Below are positions 46,578-60,493 of a DNA stretch of 64,000 nucleotides, one piece after another. Every line of letters begins with the position of its first letter. Position 1 is the first letter of the stretch. The notes below the pieces were generated by a model, which made no database searches, was not told the DNA's origin, and saw only the letters and a program-made list of their open reading frames with translations. The position numbers and the translations under genes were made by a program. Origin of the DNA: Lytechinus pictus (Eukaryota; Echinodermata; Echinoidea; Temnopleuroida; Toxopneustidae); the NCBI RefSeq assembly GCF_037042905.1, contig NC_087251.1:36636501-36700500 (forward strand), in the 5' to 3' direction.

Positions 46578-48659
46578 CTTGGCGCAGGGAGTTTGAATTT
46601 TTGACCCCCTCGCCCCACCCGCAACATGGAAAATTGGGCAAAATTGGCCAAAATTGAGCAAAATAATATTTGTTCAATATTTCCCCCAAAACCCCCCCCG
46701 AATCAGCCGTCTTCGCTCCCTGGGATGTTTTAGCATCCTAACCGATTATTAAAGCGAGAATCAAGAGGATCCAGGGAGTTTGAATTTTTGACCCCCTCGC
46801 CCCACCCTCAACATGGAAAATTGGGCAAAATTGGCCAAAATTGAGCAAAATAATATTTGTTCAATATTTCCCCCAAAACCCCCCCCCCCCCCGAATCAGC
46901 CGTCTTCGCTCCCTGGGATGTTTAAGCATCCTAACTGATTATTACAGCGAGAATCAAGAGGATCCAGGGAGTTTGAATTTTCGACCCCTCGCCCGACCCG
47001 CGACATGGAAAATTGGGCAAAATTGAGCAAAATAATATTTGTTCAATATTTCCCCCAAAACCCCCCCCGAATCAGCCGTCTTCGCTCCCTCGGATGTTTT
47101 AGCATCCTAACCGATTATTACAGCGAGAATCAAGAGGATCCAGGGAGTTTGAATTTTTGACCCCCTCGCCCCACCCTCAACATGGAAAATTGGGCAAAAT
47201 TGGCAAAAATTGAGAAAAAATAATATTTGTTCAATATTTCCCCCGAAACCCCCCCCCCCAAAATCAGCCGTCTTCGCTCCCTGGGATGTTTTAGCATCCT
47301 AACCGATTATTACAGCAAGAATCAAGAGGATCCAGGGAGTTTGAATTTTCGACCCCCTCGCCCCACCCGCAATGTGGAAAATTGGGCAAAATAATATTTG
47401 TTCAATATTTCCCCCGAAACCCCCCCAAATCAGCCGTCTTCGCTCCCTGGAATGTTTTAGCATCCTAACCGATTATTACATCGAGAATCAAGAGGATCAA
47501 GGGAGTTTGAATTTTTGACCCCTCGCCCCACCCACGACATGGAAAATTGGGAAAAATTGGCAAAAATAATATTTGTTCAGTATTTCCCCCGAAATCAGCC
47601 ATCTCCGCTCCCTGGGATGTTTTAGCATCCTAACCGATTATTATAGCGAGAATCAAGAGTATCCAGGGAGTTTGAATTTTCGACCCCCTCGCCCCACCCG
47701 CGACATGGAAAATTGGGCAAAATTGGCCAAAATTGAGCAAAATAATATTTGTTCAATATTTCCCCCGAAACCCCCCCAAATCAGCCGTCTTCGCTCCCTG
47801 GGATGTTTTAGCATCCTAACCGATTATTATAGCGAGAATCAAGAGGATCCAGAGAGTTTGAATTTTCGACCCCCTCGCCCCACCCGCGACATGGAAAATT
47901 GGGCAAAATTGAGCAAAATAATATTTGTTCAATATTTCCCCCGAAACCCCCCCAAATCAGCCGTCTTCGCTCCCTGGAATGTTTTAGCATCCTAACCAAT
48001 TATTACATCGAGAATCAAGAGGATCCAGGGAGTTTGAATTTTCGACCCCCTCGCCCCACCCGCGACATGGAAAATTGGGCAAAATTGGGCAAAATTGAGC
48101 AAAATAATATTTGTTTAATATTTCCCCCGAAACCCCCCTAAATCAGCCGTCTTCGCTCCCTGGGATGTTTTAGCATCCTAACCGATTATTACAGCGAGAA
48201 TCAAGAGGATCCAGGGAGTTTGAATTTTCGACCCCCTCGCCCCACCCGCGACATGGAAAATTGGGCAAAATTGGCCAAAATTGAGCAAAATAATATTTGT
48301 TTAATATTTCCCCCATAACCCCCGCAAATCAGCCGTCTTCGCTCCCTGGAATGTTTTAGCATCCTAACCGATTATTACAGCGAGAATCAAGAGGATCCAA
48401 GGAATTTGAATTTTCGACCCCCTCGCCCCACCCGCGACATGGAAAATTGGGCAAAATTGGCCAAAATTGAGCAAAATAATATTTGTTCAATATTTCCCCC
48501 GAAACCCCCCCAAATCAGCCGTCTTTGCTCCCTGGGATGTTTTAGCATCCTTACCTATTATTACAGCGAGAATCCAGAGGATCCAGAGAGTTTGAATTTT
48601 CGACCCCTTCGCCCCACCCACGACATGGAAAATTGGGCAAAATTTGGCAAAATTTGCCA

Positions 48660-50880
48660 AAATTGAGCAAAATAATATTTGTTCAATATTTCCCCCGAAA
48701 CCCCCCCAAATCAGCCGCTTCACTCCCTGGGATGTTTTTGCATCCTAACCGATTATTACAGCGAGAATGAAGAGAATCAAGAGGATCCAGGGAGTTTGAA
48801 TTTTCGACCCCCTCGCCCCACCCGCGACATGGAAAATTGGGCAAAATTGAGCAAAATAATATTTGTTCAATATTTCCCCCGAAACCCCCCCAAATCAGCC
48901 GTCTTCGCTCCGTAGGATGTTTTAGCATCCTAACCGATTATTACAGCGAGAATCAAGAGAATCAAGAGGATCCAAGGAGTTTGAATTTTCGACCCCCTCG
49001 CCCCACCCGCGACATGGAAAATTGGGCAAAATTGGCCAAAATTGAGAAAAATAATATTTGTTCAATATTTCCCCCGAAACCCCCCCAAATCAGCCGTCTT
49101 CGCTCCCTGGAATGTTTAAGCATCCTAACTGATTATTACATTGAGTATCAAGAGGATCCAGGGAGTTTGAATCTTCGACCCCCTCGCCCCACCCACGACA
49201 TGGAAAATTGGGCAAAATTGGCAAAAATAATATTTGTTCAGTATTTCCCCCGAAACCCCCCCAAATCAGCCGTCTTCGCTCCCTGGGATGTTTTAGCATC
49301 CTAACCGATTATTATAGCGAGAATCAAGAGGATCCAGGGAGTTTGAATTTTCGACCCCATCGCCCCACCCGCGACATGGAAAATTGGGCAAAATTGGCCA
49401 AAATTGAGCAAAATAATATTTGTTCAATATTTCCCCCGAAACCCCCCCAAATCAGCCGTCTTCGCTCCCTGGGATGTTTTAGCATCCTAACCGATTATTA
49501 TAGCGAGAATCAAGAGGATCCAGGGAGTTTGAATTTTCGACCCCCTCGCCCCACCCGCGACATGGAAAATTGGGCAAAATTGGGCAAAAGTGAGCAAAAT
49601 AATATTTGTTCAATATTTCCCCCAAAACCCCCGCAAATCAGCCGTCTTCGCTCCCTGGAATGTTTTAGCATCCTAACCGATTATTACAGCGAGAATCAAG
49701 AGGATCCAAGGAATTTGAATTTTCGACCCCCTCGCCCCACCTGCGACATGGAAAATTGGGCAAAATTTGGCAAAATTTGCCAAAATTGAGCAAAATAATA
49801 TTTGTTCAATATTTCCCCCGAAACCCCCCCAAATCAGCCGCTTCACTCCCTGGGATGTTTTTGCATCCTAACCGATTATTACAGCGAGAATGAAGAGAAT
49901 CAAGAGGATCCAGGGAGTTTGAATTTTCGACCCCCTCGCCCCACCCGCGACATGGAAAATTGGGCAAAATTGAGCAAAATAATATTTGTTCAATATTTCC
50001 CCCGAAACCCCCCCAAATCAGCCGTCTTCGCTCCGTAGGATGTTTTAGCATCCTAACCGATTATTACAGCGAGAATCAAGAGAATCAAGAGGATCCAAGG
50101 AGTTTGAATTTTCGACCCCCTCGCCCCACCCGCGACATGGAAAATTGGGCAAAATTGGCCAAAATTGAGAAAAATAATATTTGTTCAATATTTCCCCCGA
50201 AACCCCCCCAAATCAGCCGTCTTCGCTCCCTGGAATGTTTAAGCATCCTAACTGATTATTACATCGAGTATCAAGAGGATCCAGGGAGTTTGAATCTTCG
50301 ACCCCCTCGCCCCACCCACGACATGGAAAATTGGGCAAAATTGGCAAAAATAATATTTGTTCAGTATTTCCCCCGAAACCCCCCCAAATCAGCCGTCTTC
50401 GCTCCCTGGGATGTTTTAGCATCCTAACCGATTATTATAGCGAGAATCAAGAGGATCCAGGGAGTTTGAATTTTCGACCCCATCGCCCCACCCGCGACAT
50501 GGAAAATTGGGCAAAATTGGCCAAAATTGAGCAAAATAATATTTGTTCAATATTTCCCCCGAAACCCCCCCAAATCAGCCGTCTTCGCTCCCTGGGATGT
50601 TTTAGCATCCTAACCGATTATTATAGCGAGAATCAAGAGGATCCAGGGAGTTTGAATTTTCGACCCCCTCGCCCCACCCGCGACATGGAAAATTGGGCAA
50701 AATTGGGCAAAAGTGAGCAAAATAATATTTGTTCAATATTTCCCCCAAAACCCCCGCAAATCAGCCGTCTTCGCTCCCTGGAATGTTTTAGCATCCTAAC
50801 CGATTATTACAGCGAGAATCAAGAGGATCCAAGGAATTTGAATTTTCGACCCCCTCGCCCCACCTGCGACATGGAAAATT
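48660..50880 (+). repeat. 1,123-bp direct duplication within the satellite
   Basis: The block from about 48,660 to 49,780 (six units) is repeated at about 49,783-50,880 nearly unchanged. It includes the same unusual variants: aatgaagagaatcaagagga, the cgtaggatg variant and gaatcaagagaatcaagagg. Offset is 1,123 bp. Confidence 0.8.
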
Positions 50881-51699
50881 GGCCAAAATTGAGCAAAATA
50901 ATATTTGTTCAATATTTCCCCCGAAACCCCCCCAAATCAGCCGTCTTCGCTCCCTGGGATGTTTTAGCATCCTTACCTATTATTACAGTGAGAATCCAGA
51001 GGATCCAGAGAGTTTGAATTTTCGACCCCTTCGCCCCACCCACGACATGGAAAATTGGGCAAAATTTGCCAAAATTGAGCAAAATAATATTTGTTCAATA
51101 TTTCCCCCGAAACCCCCCCAAATCAGCCGTCTTCACTCCCTGGGATGTTTTAGCATCCTAACCGATTATTACAGCGAGAATCATGAGGATCCAGGGAGTT
51201 TGAATTTTTGACCCCCTCGCCCCACCTGCGACATGGAAAATTGGGCAAAATTGGCCAAAATTGAGCAAAATAATATTTGTTCAATATTTCCCCCGAAACC
51301 CCCCCAAATCAGCCGTCTTTGCTCCCTGGAATGTTTTAGCATCCTTATCGATTATTACAGCGTGAATCCAGAGGATCCAGAGAGTTTGAATTTTCGACCC
51401 CTTCGCCCCACCCACGACATGGAAAATTGGGCAAAATTGGGCAAAATTGAGCAAAATAATATTTGTTCAATATTTCCCCGAAACCCCCTCAAATCAGCCG
51501 TCTTTGCTCCCTGGGATGTTTTAGCATCCTAATCGATTATTACAGCGAGAATCAAGAGGATCCAGGGAGTTTGAATTTTCGACCCCCTCGCCCCACCCGC
51601 GACATGGAAAATTGGGCAAAATTGGCCAAAATTGAGCAAAATAATATTTGTTCAATATTTCCCCCGAAACCCCCCCAAATCAGCCGTCTTCGCTCCCTG

Positions 51700-54600
51700 G
51701 AATGTTTTAGCATCCTAACTGATTATTACATCGAGAATCAAGAGGATCCAGGGAGTTTGAATTTTCGACACCCTCGCCCCATCCACGACATGGAAAATTG
51801 GGCAAAATTGGCAAAAATAATACTTGTTCAGTATTTCCCCCGAATCCCCCCAAATCAGCCATCTCCGCTCCCTGGGATGTTTTAGCATCCTAACCGATTA
51901 TTATAGCGAGAATCAAGAGGATCCAGGGATTTTGAATTTTCGACCCCCTCGCCCCAACCGCGACATGGAAAATTGGGCAAAATTGACCAAAATTGAGCAA
52001 AATAATATTTGTTCAATATTTCCCCCGAAACCCCCCCAAATCAGCCGTCTTCGCTCCCTGGGATGTTTTAGCATCCTTACCTATTATTACAGCGAGAATC
52101 CAGAGGATCCAGAGAGTTTGAATTTTCGACCCCTTCGCCCCACCCACGACATGGAAAATTGGGATAAATTTGCCAAAATTGAGCAAAATAATATTTGTTC
52201 AATATTTCCCCCGAAACCCCCCCAAATCAGCCGTCTTCACTCCCGGGGATGTTTTAGCATCCTAACCGATTATTACAGCGAGAATCATGAGGATCCAGGG
52301 AGTTTGAATTTTTGACCCCCTCGCCCCACCTGCGACATGGAAAATTGGGCAAAATTGGCCAAAATTGAGCAAAATAATATTTGTTCAATATTTCCCCCGA
52401 AACCCCCCCAAATCAGCCGTCTTTGCTCCCTGGAATGTTTTAGCATCCTTACCGATTATTACAGCGAGAATCCAGAGGATCCAGAGAGTTTGAATTTTCG
52501 ACCCCTTCGCCCCACCCACGACATGGAAAATTGGGCAAAATTGGGCAAAATTGGGCAAAATTGAGCAAAATAATATTTGTTCAATATTTCCCCGAAACCC
52601 CCTCAAATCAGCCGTCTTCGCTCCCTGGGATGTTTTAGCATCCTAACCGATTATTACAGCGAGAATCAAGAGGATCCAGAGAGTTTGAATTTTCGACCCC
52701 TCGCCCCACCCGCGACATGGAAAATTGGGCAAAATTGGCCAAAATTGAGCAAAATAATATTTGTTCAATATTTCCCCCGAAACCCCCCCAAATCAGCCGT
52801 CTTCGCTCCCTGGGATGTTTTAGCATCCTAACCGATTATTACAGCGAGAATGAAGAGAATCAAAAGGATCCAGGGAGTTTGAATTTTCGACCCCCTCGCC
52901 CCACCCGCGACATGGAAAATTGGGCAAAATTGACCAAAATTGAGCAAAATAATATTTGTTCAATATTTCCCCCGAAACCCCCCCAAATCAGCCGTCTTCG
53001 CTCCCTGGGATGTTTTAGCATCCTAACCGATTATTATAGCGAGAATCAAGAGGATCCAGGGAGTTTGAATTTTCGACCCCATCGCCCCACCCGCGACATG
53101 GAAAATTGGGCAAAATTGGCCAAAATTGAGCAAAATAATATTTGTTCAATATTTCCCCCGAAACCCCCCCAAATCAGCCGTCTTCGCTCCCTGGGATGTT
53201 TTAGCATCCTAACCGATTATTATAGCGAGAATCAAGAGGATCCAGGGAGTTTGAATTTTCGACCCCTTCGCCCCACCCGCGACATGGAAAATTGGGCAAA
53301 ATTGGGCAAAATTGAGCAAAATAATATTTGTTCAATATTTCCCCCAAAACCCCCGCAAATCAGCCGTCTTCGCTCCCTGGAATGTTTTAGCATCCTAACC
53401 GATTATTACAGCGAGAATCAAGAGGATCCAAGGAATTTGAATTTTCGACCCCCTCGCCCCACCTGCGACATGGAAAATTGGCCAAAATTGAGCAAAATAA
53501 TATTTGTTCAATATTTCCCCCGAAACCCCCCCAAATCAGCCGTCTTCGCTCCCTGGGATGTTTTAGCATCCTTACCTATTATTACAGTGAGAATCCAGAG
53601 GATCCAGAGAGTTTGAATTTTCGACCCCTTCGCCCCACCCACGACATGGAAAATTGGGCAAAATTGAGCAAAATAATATTTGTTCAATATTTCCCCCGAA
53701 ACCCCCCCAAATCAGCCGTCTTCACTCCCTGGGATGTTTTAGCATCCTAACCGATTATTACAGCGAGAATCATGAGGATCCAGGGAGTTTGAATTTTTGA
53801 CCCCCAAGCCCCACCTGCGACATGGAAAATTGGGCAAAATTGGCCAAAATTGAGCAAAATAATATTTGTTCAACATTTCCCCCGAAACCCCCCCAAATCA
53901 GCCGTCTTCGCTCCCTGGAATGTTTTAGCATCCTAACTGATTATTACATCGAGAATCAAGAGGATCCAGGGAGTTTGAATTTTCGACACCCTCGCCCCAT
54001 CCACGACATGGAAAATTGGGCAAAATTGGCAAAAATAATACTTGTTCAGTATTTCCCCCGAATCCCCCCAAATCAGCCATCTCCGCTCCCTGGGATGTTT
54101 TAGCATCCTAACCGATTATTATAGCGAGAATCAAGAGGATCCAGGGATTTTGAATTTTCGACCCCCTCGCCCCAACCGCGACATGGAAAATTGGGCAAAA
54201 TTGACCAAAATTGAGCAAAATAATATTTGTTCAATATTTCCCCCGAAACCCCCCCAAATCAGCCGTCTTCGCTCCCTGGGATGTTTTAGCATCCTTACCT
54301 ATTATTACAGCGAGAATCCAGAGGATCCAGAGAGTTTGAATTTTCGACCCCTTCGCCCCACCCACGACATGGAAAATTGGGATAAATTTGCCAAAATTGA
54401 GCAAAATAATATTTGTTCAATATTTCCCCCGAAACCCCCCCAAATCAGCCGTCTTCACTCCCGGGGATGTTTTAGCATCCTAACCGATTATTACAGCGAG
54501 AATCATGAGGATCCAGGGAGTTTGAATTTTTGACCCCCTCGCCCCACCTGCGACATGGAAAATTGGGCAAAATTGGCCAAAATTGAGCAAAATAATATTT

Positions 54601-56150
54601 GTTCAATATTTCCCCCGAAACCCCCCCAAATCAGCCGTCTTTGCTCCCTGGAATGTTTTAGCATCCTTACCGATTATTACAGCGAGAATCCAGAGGATCC
54701 AGAGAGTTTGAATTTTCGACCCCTTCGCCCCACCCACGACATGGAAAATTGGGGAAAATTGGGCAAAATTGGGCAAAATTGAGCAAAATAATATTTGTTC
54801 AATATTTCCCCGAAACCCCCTCAAATCAGCCGTCTTCGCTCCTTGGGATGTTTTAGCATCCTAACCGATTATTACAGCGAGAATCAAGAGGATCCAGGGA
54901 GTTTGAATTTTCGACCCCTCGCCCCACCCGCGACATGGAAAATTGGGCAAAATTGGCCAAAATTGAGCAAAATAATATTTGTTCAATATTTCCCCCGAAA
55001 CCCCCCCAAATCAGCCGTCTTCGCTCCCTGGGATGTTTTAGCATCCTAACCGATTATTACAGCGAGAATGAAGAGAATCAAAAGGATCCAGGGAGTTTGA
55101 ATTTTCGACCCCCTCGCCCCACCCGCGACATGGAAAATTGGGCAAAATTGACCAAAATTTAGCAAAATAAAATTTGTTCAATATTTCCCCCGAAACCCCC
55201 CCAAATCAGCCGTCTTCGCTCCCTGGGATGTTTTAGCATCCTAACCGATTATTATAGCGAGAATCAAGAGGATCCAGGGAGTTTGAATTTTCGACCCCAT
55301 CGCCCCACCCGCGACATGGAAAATTGGGCAAAATTGGCCAAAATTGAGCAAAATAATATTTGTTCAATATTTCCCCCGAAACCCCCCCAAATCAGCCGTC
55401 TTCGCTCCCTGGGATGTTTTAGCATCCTAACCGATTATTATAGCGAGAATCAAGAGGATCCAGGGAGTTTGAATTTTCGACCCCCTCGCCCCACCCGCGA
55501 CATGGAAAATTGGGCAAAATTGGGCAAAATTGAGCAAAATAATATTTGTTCAATATTTCCCCCAAAACCCCCGCAAATCAGCCGTCTTCGCTCCCTGGAA
55601 TGTTTTAGCATCCTAACCGATTATTACAGCGAGAATCAAGAGGATCCAAGGAATTTGAATTTTCGACCCCCTCGCCCCACCTGCGACATGGAAAATTGGC
55701 CAAAATTGAGCAAAATAATATTTGTTCAATATTTCCCCCGAAACCCCCCCAAATCAGCCGTCTTCGCTCCCTGGGATGTTTTAGCATCCTTACCTATTAT
55801 TACAGTGAGAATCCAGAGGATCCAGAGAGTTTGAATTTTCGACCCCTTCGCCCCACCCACGACGTGGAAAATTGGGCAAAATTGAGCAAAATAATATTTG
55901 TTCAATATTTCCCCCGAAACCCCCCCAAATCAGCCGTCTTCACTCCCTGGGATGTTTTAGCATCCTAACCGATTATTACAGCGAGAATCATGAGGATCCA
56001 GGGAGTTTGAATATTTGACCCCCTCGCCCCACCTGCGACATGGAAAATTGGGCAAAATTGGCCAAAATTGAGCAAAATAATATTTGTTCAATATTTCCCC
56101 CGAAACCCCCCCAAATCAGCCGTCTTTGCTCCCTGGAATGTTTTAGCATC
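51700..56150 (+). repeat. 2,218-bp direct duplication within the satellite
   Basis: Units at about 51,700-53,930 recur at about 53,920-56,150 at an offset of 2,218 bp (twelve units). Shared rare variants include gcaaaaataatacttgttca, aattgggataaatttgcc and cactcccggggatg. Confidence 0.8.
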
Positions 56151-59100
56151 CTTACCGATTATTACAGCGTGAATCCAGAGGATCCAGAGAGTTTGAATTT
56201 TCGACCCCTTCGCCCCACCCACGACATGGAAAATTGGGCAAAATTGGGCAAAATTGGGCAAAATTGAGCAAAATAATATTTGTTCAATATTTCCCCGAAA
56301 CCCCCTCAAATCAGCCGTCTTTGCTCCCTGGGATGTTTTAGCATCCTAATCAATTATTACAGCGAGAATCAAGAGGATCCAGGGAGTTTGAATTTTCGAC
56401 CCCCTCGCCCCACCCGCGACATGGAAAATTGGGCAAAATTGGCCAAAATTGAGCAAAATAATATTTGTTCAATATTTCCCCCGAAACCCCCCCAAATCAG
56501 CCGTCTTCGCTCCCTGGGATGTTTTAGCATCCTAACCGATTATTACAGCGAGAATGAAGAGAATCAAGAGGTTCCAGGGAGTTTGAATTTTCGACCCCCT
56601 CGCCCCACCCGCGACATGGAAAATTGGGCAAAATTTGCCAAAATTGAGCAAAATAATATTTGTTCAATATTTCCCCCAAAACCCCCGCAAATCAGCCGTC
56701 TTCGCTCCCTGGAATGTTTTAGCATCCTAACCGATTATTACAGCGAGAATCAAGAGGATCCAAGGAATTTGAATTTTCGACCCCCTCGCCCCACCCGCGA
56801 CATGGAAAATTGGGCAAAATTGGCCAAAATTGAGCAAAATAATATTTGTTCAATATTTCCCCCGAAACCCCCCCAAATCAGCCGTCTGCACTCCCTGGGA
56901 TGTTTTAGCATCCTTACCGATTGTTACAGCGAGAATCCAGAGGATCCAGAGAGTTTGAATTTTCGACCCCTTCGCCCCACCCACGACATGCAAAATTTTG
57001 CAAAATGTGCCAAAATTGAGCAAAATAATATTTGTTCAATATTTCCCCCGAAACCCCCCCAAATCAGCCGTCTTCGCTCCCTGGGATGTTTTAGCATCCT
57101 AACCGATTATTACAGCGAGAATCAAGAGGATCCAGGGAGTTTGAATTTTCTACCCCCTCGCCCCACCCGCGACATGGAAAATTGGGCAAAATTGGCCAAA
57201 ATTGAGCAAAATAATATTTGTTCAATATTTCCCCCGAAACCCCCCCAAATCAGCCGTCTTCGCTCCCTGGAATGTTTTAGCATCCTAACTGATTATTACA
57301 TCGAGAAACAAGAGGATCCAGGGAGTTTGAATTTTCGACACCCTCGCCCCATCCACGACATGGAAAATTGGGCAAAATTGGCAAAAATAATACTTGTTCA
57401 GTATTTCCCCCGAATCCCCCCAAATCAGCCATCTCCGCTCCCTGGGATGTTTTAGCATCCTAACCGATTATTATAGCGAGAATCAAGAGGATCCAGGGAT
57501 TTTGAATTTTCGACCCCCTCGCCCCAACCGCGACATGGAAAATTGGGCAAAATTGACCAAAATTGAGCAAAATAATATTTGTTCAATATTTCCCCCGAAA
57601 CCCCCCCAAATCAGCCGTCTTCGCTCCCTGGGATGTTTTAGCATCCTTACCTATTATTACAGCGAGAATCCAGAGGATCCAGAGAGTTTGAATTTTCGAC
57701 CCCTTCGCCCCACCCACGACATGGAAAATTGGGATAAATTTGCCAAAATTGGGCAAAATTGAGCAAAATAATATTTGTTCAATATTTCCCCGAAACCCCC
57801 TCAAATCAGCCGTCTTCGCTCCCTGGGATGTTTTAGCATCCTAACCGATTATTACAGCGAGAATCAAGAGGATCCAGGGAGTTTGAATTTTCGACCCCTC
57901 GCCCCACCCGCGACATGGAAAATTGGGCAAAATTGGCCAAAATTGAGCAAAATAATATTTGTTCAATATTTCCCCCGAAACCCCCCCAAATCAGCCGTCT
58001 TTGCTCCCTGGAATGTTTTAGCATCCTTACCGATTATTACAGCGTGAATCCAGAGGATCCAGAGAGTTTGAATTTTCGACCCCTTCGCCCCACCCACGAC
58101 ATGGAAAATTGGGCAAAATTGGGCAAAATTGGGCAAAATTGAGCAAAATAATATTTGTTCAATATTTCCCCCGAAACCCCCTCAAATCAGCCGTCTTTGC
58201 TCCCTGGGATGTTTTAGCATCCTAATCGATTATTACAGCGAGAATCAAGAGGATCCAGGGAGTTTGAATTTTCGACCCCCTCGCCCCACCCGCGACATGG
58301 AAAATTGGGCAAAATTGGCCAAAATTGAGCAAAATAATATTTGTTCAATATTTCCCCCGAAACCCCCCCAAATCAGCCGTCTTCGCTCCCTGGGATGTTT
58401 TAGCATCCTAACCGATTATTACAGCGAGAATGAAGAGAATCAAGAGGTTCCAGGGAGTTTTAATTTTCGACCCCCTCGCCCCACCCGCGACATGGAAAAT
58501 TTGCCAAAATTGAGCAAAATAATATTTGTTCAATATTTCCCCCAAAACCCCCGCAAATCAGCCGTCTTCGCTCCCTGGAATGTTTTAGCATCCTAACCGA
58601 TTATTACAGCGAGAATCAAGAGGATCCAAGGAATTTGAATTTTCGACCCCCTCGCCCCACCCGCGACATGGAAAATTGGGCAAAATTGGCCAAAATTGAG
58701 CAAAATAATATTTGTTCAATATATCCCCCGAAACCCCCCCAAATCAGCCGTCTGCACTCCCTGGGATGTTTTAGCATCCTTACCGATTGTTACAGCGAGA
58801 ATCCAGAGGATCCAGAGAGTTTGAATTTTCGACCCCTTCGCCCCACCCACGACATGCAAAATTTTGCAAAATGTGCCAAAATTGAGCAAAATAATATTTG
58901 TTCAATATTTCCCCCGAAACCCCCCCAAATCAGCCGTCTTCGCTCCCTGGGATGTTTTAGCATCCTAACCGATTATTACAGCGAGAATCAAGAGGATCCA
59001 GGGAGTTTGAATTTTCGACCCCCTCGCCCCACCCGCGACATGGAAAATTGGGCAAAATTGGCCAAAATTGAGCAAAATAATATTTGTTCAATATTTCCCC

Positions 59101-60493
59101 CGAAACCCCCCCAAATCAGCCGTCTTCGCTCCCTGGAATGTTTTAGCATCCTAACTGATTATTACATCGAGAATCAAGAGGATCCAGGGAGTTTGAATTT
59201 TCGACACCCTCGCCCCATCCACGACATGGAAAATTGGGCAAAATTGGCAAAAATAATACTTGTTCAGTATTTCCCCCGAATCCCCCCAAATCAGCCATCT
59301 CCGCTCCCTGGGATGTTTTAGCATCCTAACCGATTATTATAGCGAGAATCAAGAGGATCCAGGGATTTTGAATTTTCGACCCCCTCGCCCCAACCGCGAC
59401 ATGGAAAATTGGGCAAAATTGACCAAAATTGAGCAAAATAATATTTGTTCAATATTTCCCCCGAAACCCCCCCAAATCAGCCGTCTTCGCTCCCTGGGAT
59501 GTTTTAGCATCCTTACCTATTATTACAGCGAGAATCCAGAGGATCCAGAGAGTTTGAATTTTCGACCCCTTCGCCCCACCCACGACATGGAAAATTGGGC
59601 AAAATTGAGCAAAATAATATTTGTTCAATATTTCCCCCGAAACCCCCTCAAATCAGCTGTCTTCGCTCCCTGGGATGTTTTAGCATCCTAACCGATTATT
59701 ACAGCGAGAATCAAGAGGATCCAGGGAGTTTGAATTTTCGACCCCCTCGCGACATGGAAAATTAGGCAAAATTTGCCAAAATTGAGGAAATTAATATTTG
59801 TTCAATATTTCCCCCGAATCGCCCCCAAATCAGCCGTCTTCGCTCCTTGGGATGTTTTAGCATCCTAACCGATTATTACAGCGAGAATCAAGAGAATCAA
59901 GAGGATCCAGGGAGTTTGAATTTTCGACCCCATTGCCCCACCCGCGACATGGAAAATTGGGCAAAATTGAGCAAAATAATATTTGTTCAATATTTCCCCC
60001 GAAACCCCCTCAAATCAGCTGTCTTCGCTCCCTGGGATGTTTTAGCATCCTAACCGATTATTACAGCGAGAATCAAGAGGATCCAGGGAGTTTGAATTTT
60101 CGACCCCATTGCCCCACCCGCGACATGGAAAATTGGGCAAAATTGGCCAAAATTGAGCAAAGTAATATTTGTTCAATATTTCCCCCGAAACCCCCCCAAA
60201 TCAGCCGTCTTCGCTCCCTGGGATGTTTTAGCATCCTAACCGATTATTACAGCGAGAATCAAGAGGATCCAGGGAGTTTGAATTTTCGACCCCCTCGCCC
60301 CACCCGCGACATGGAAAATTGGGCAAAATTGGCCAAAATTGAGCAAAATAATAATTGTTCAATATTTCCTCCGAAACCCCCCCAAATCAGCCGTCTTCGC
60401 TCCCTGGGATGTTTTAGCATCCTAACCGATTATTACAGCGAGAATCATGAGGATCCAGGGAGTTTGAATTTTTGACCCCCTCGCCCCACCCGC

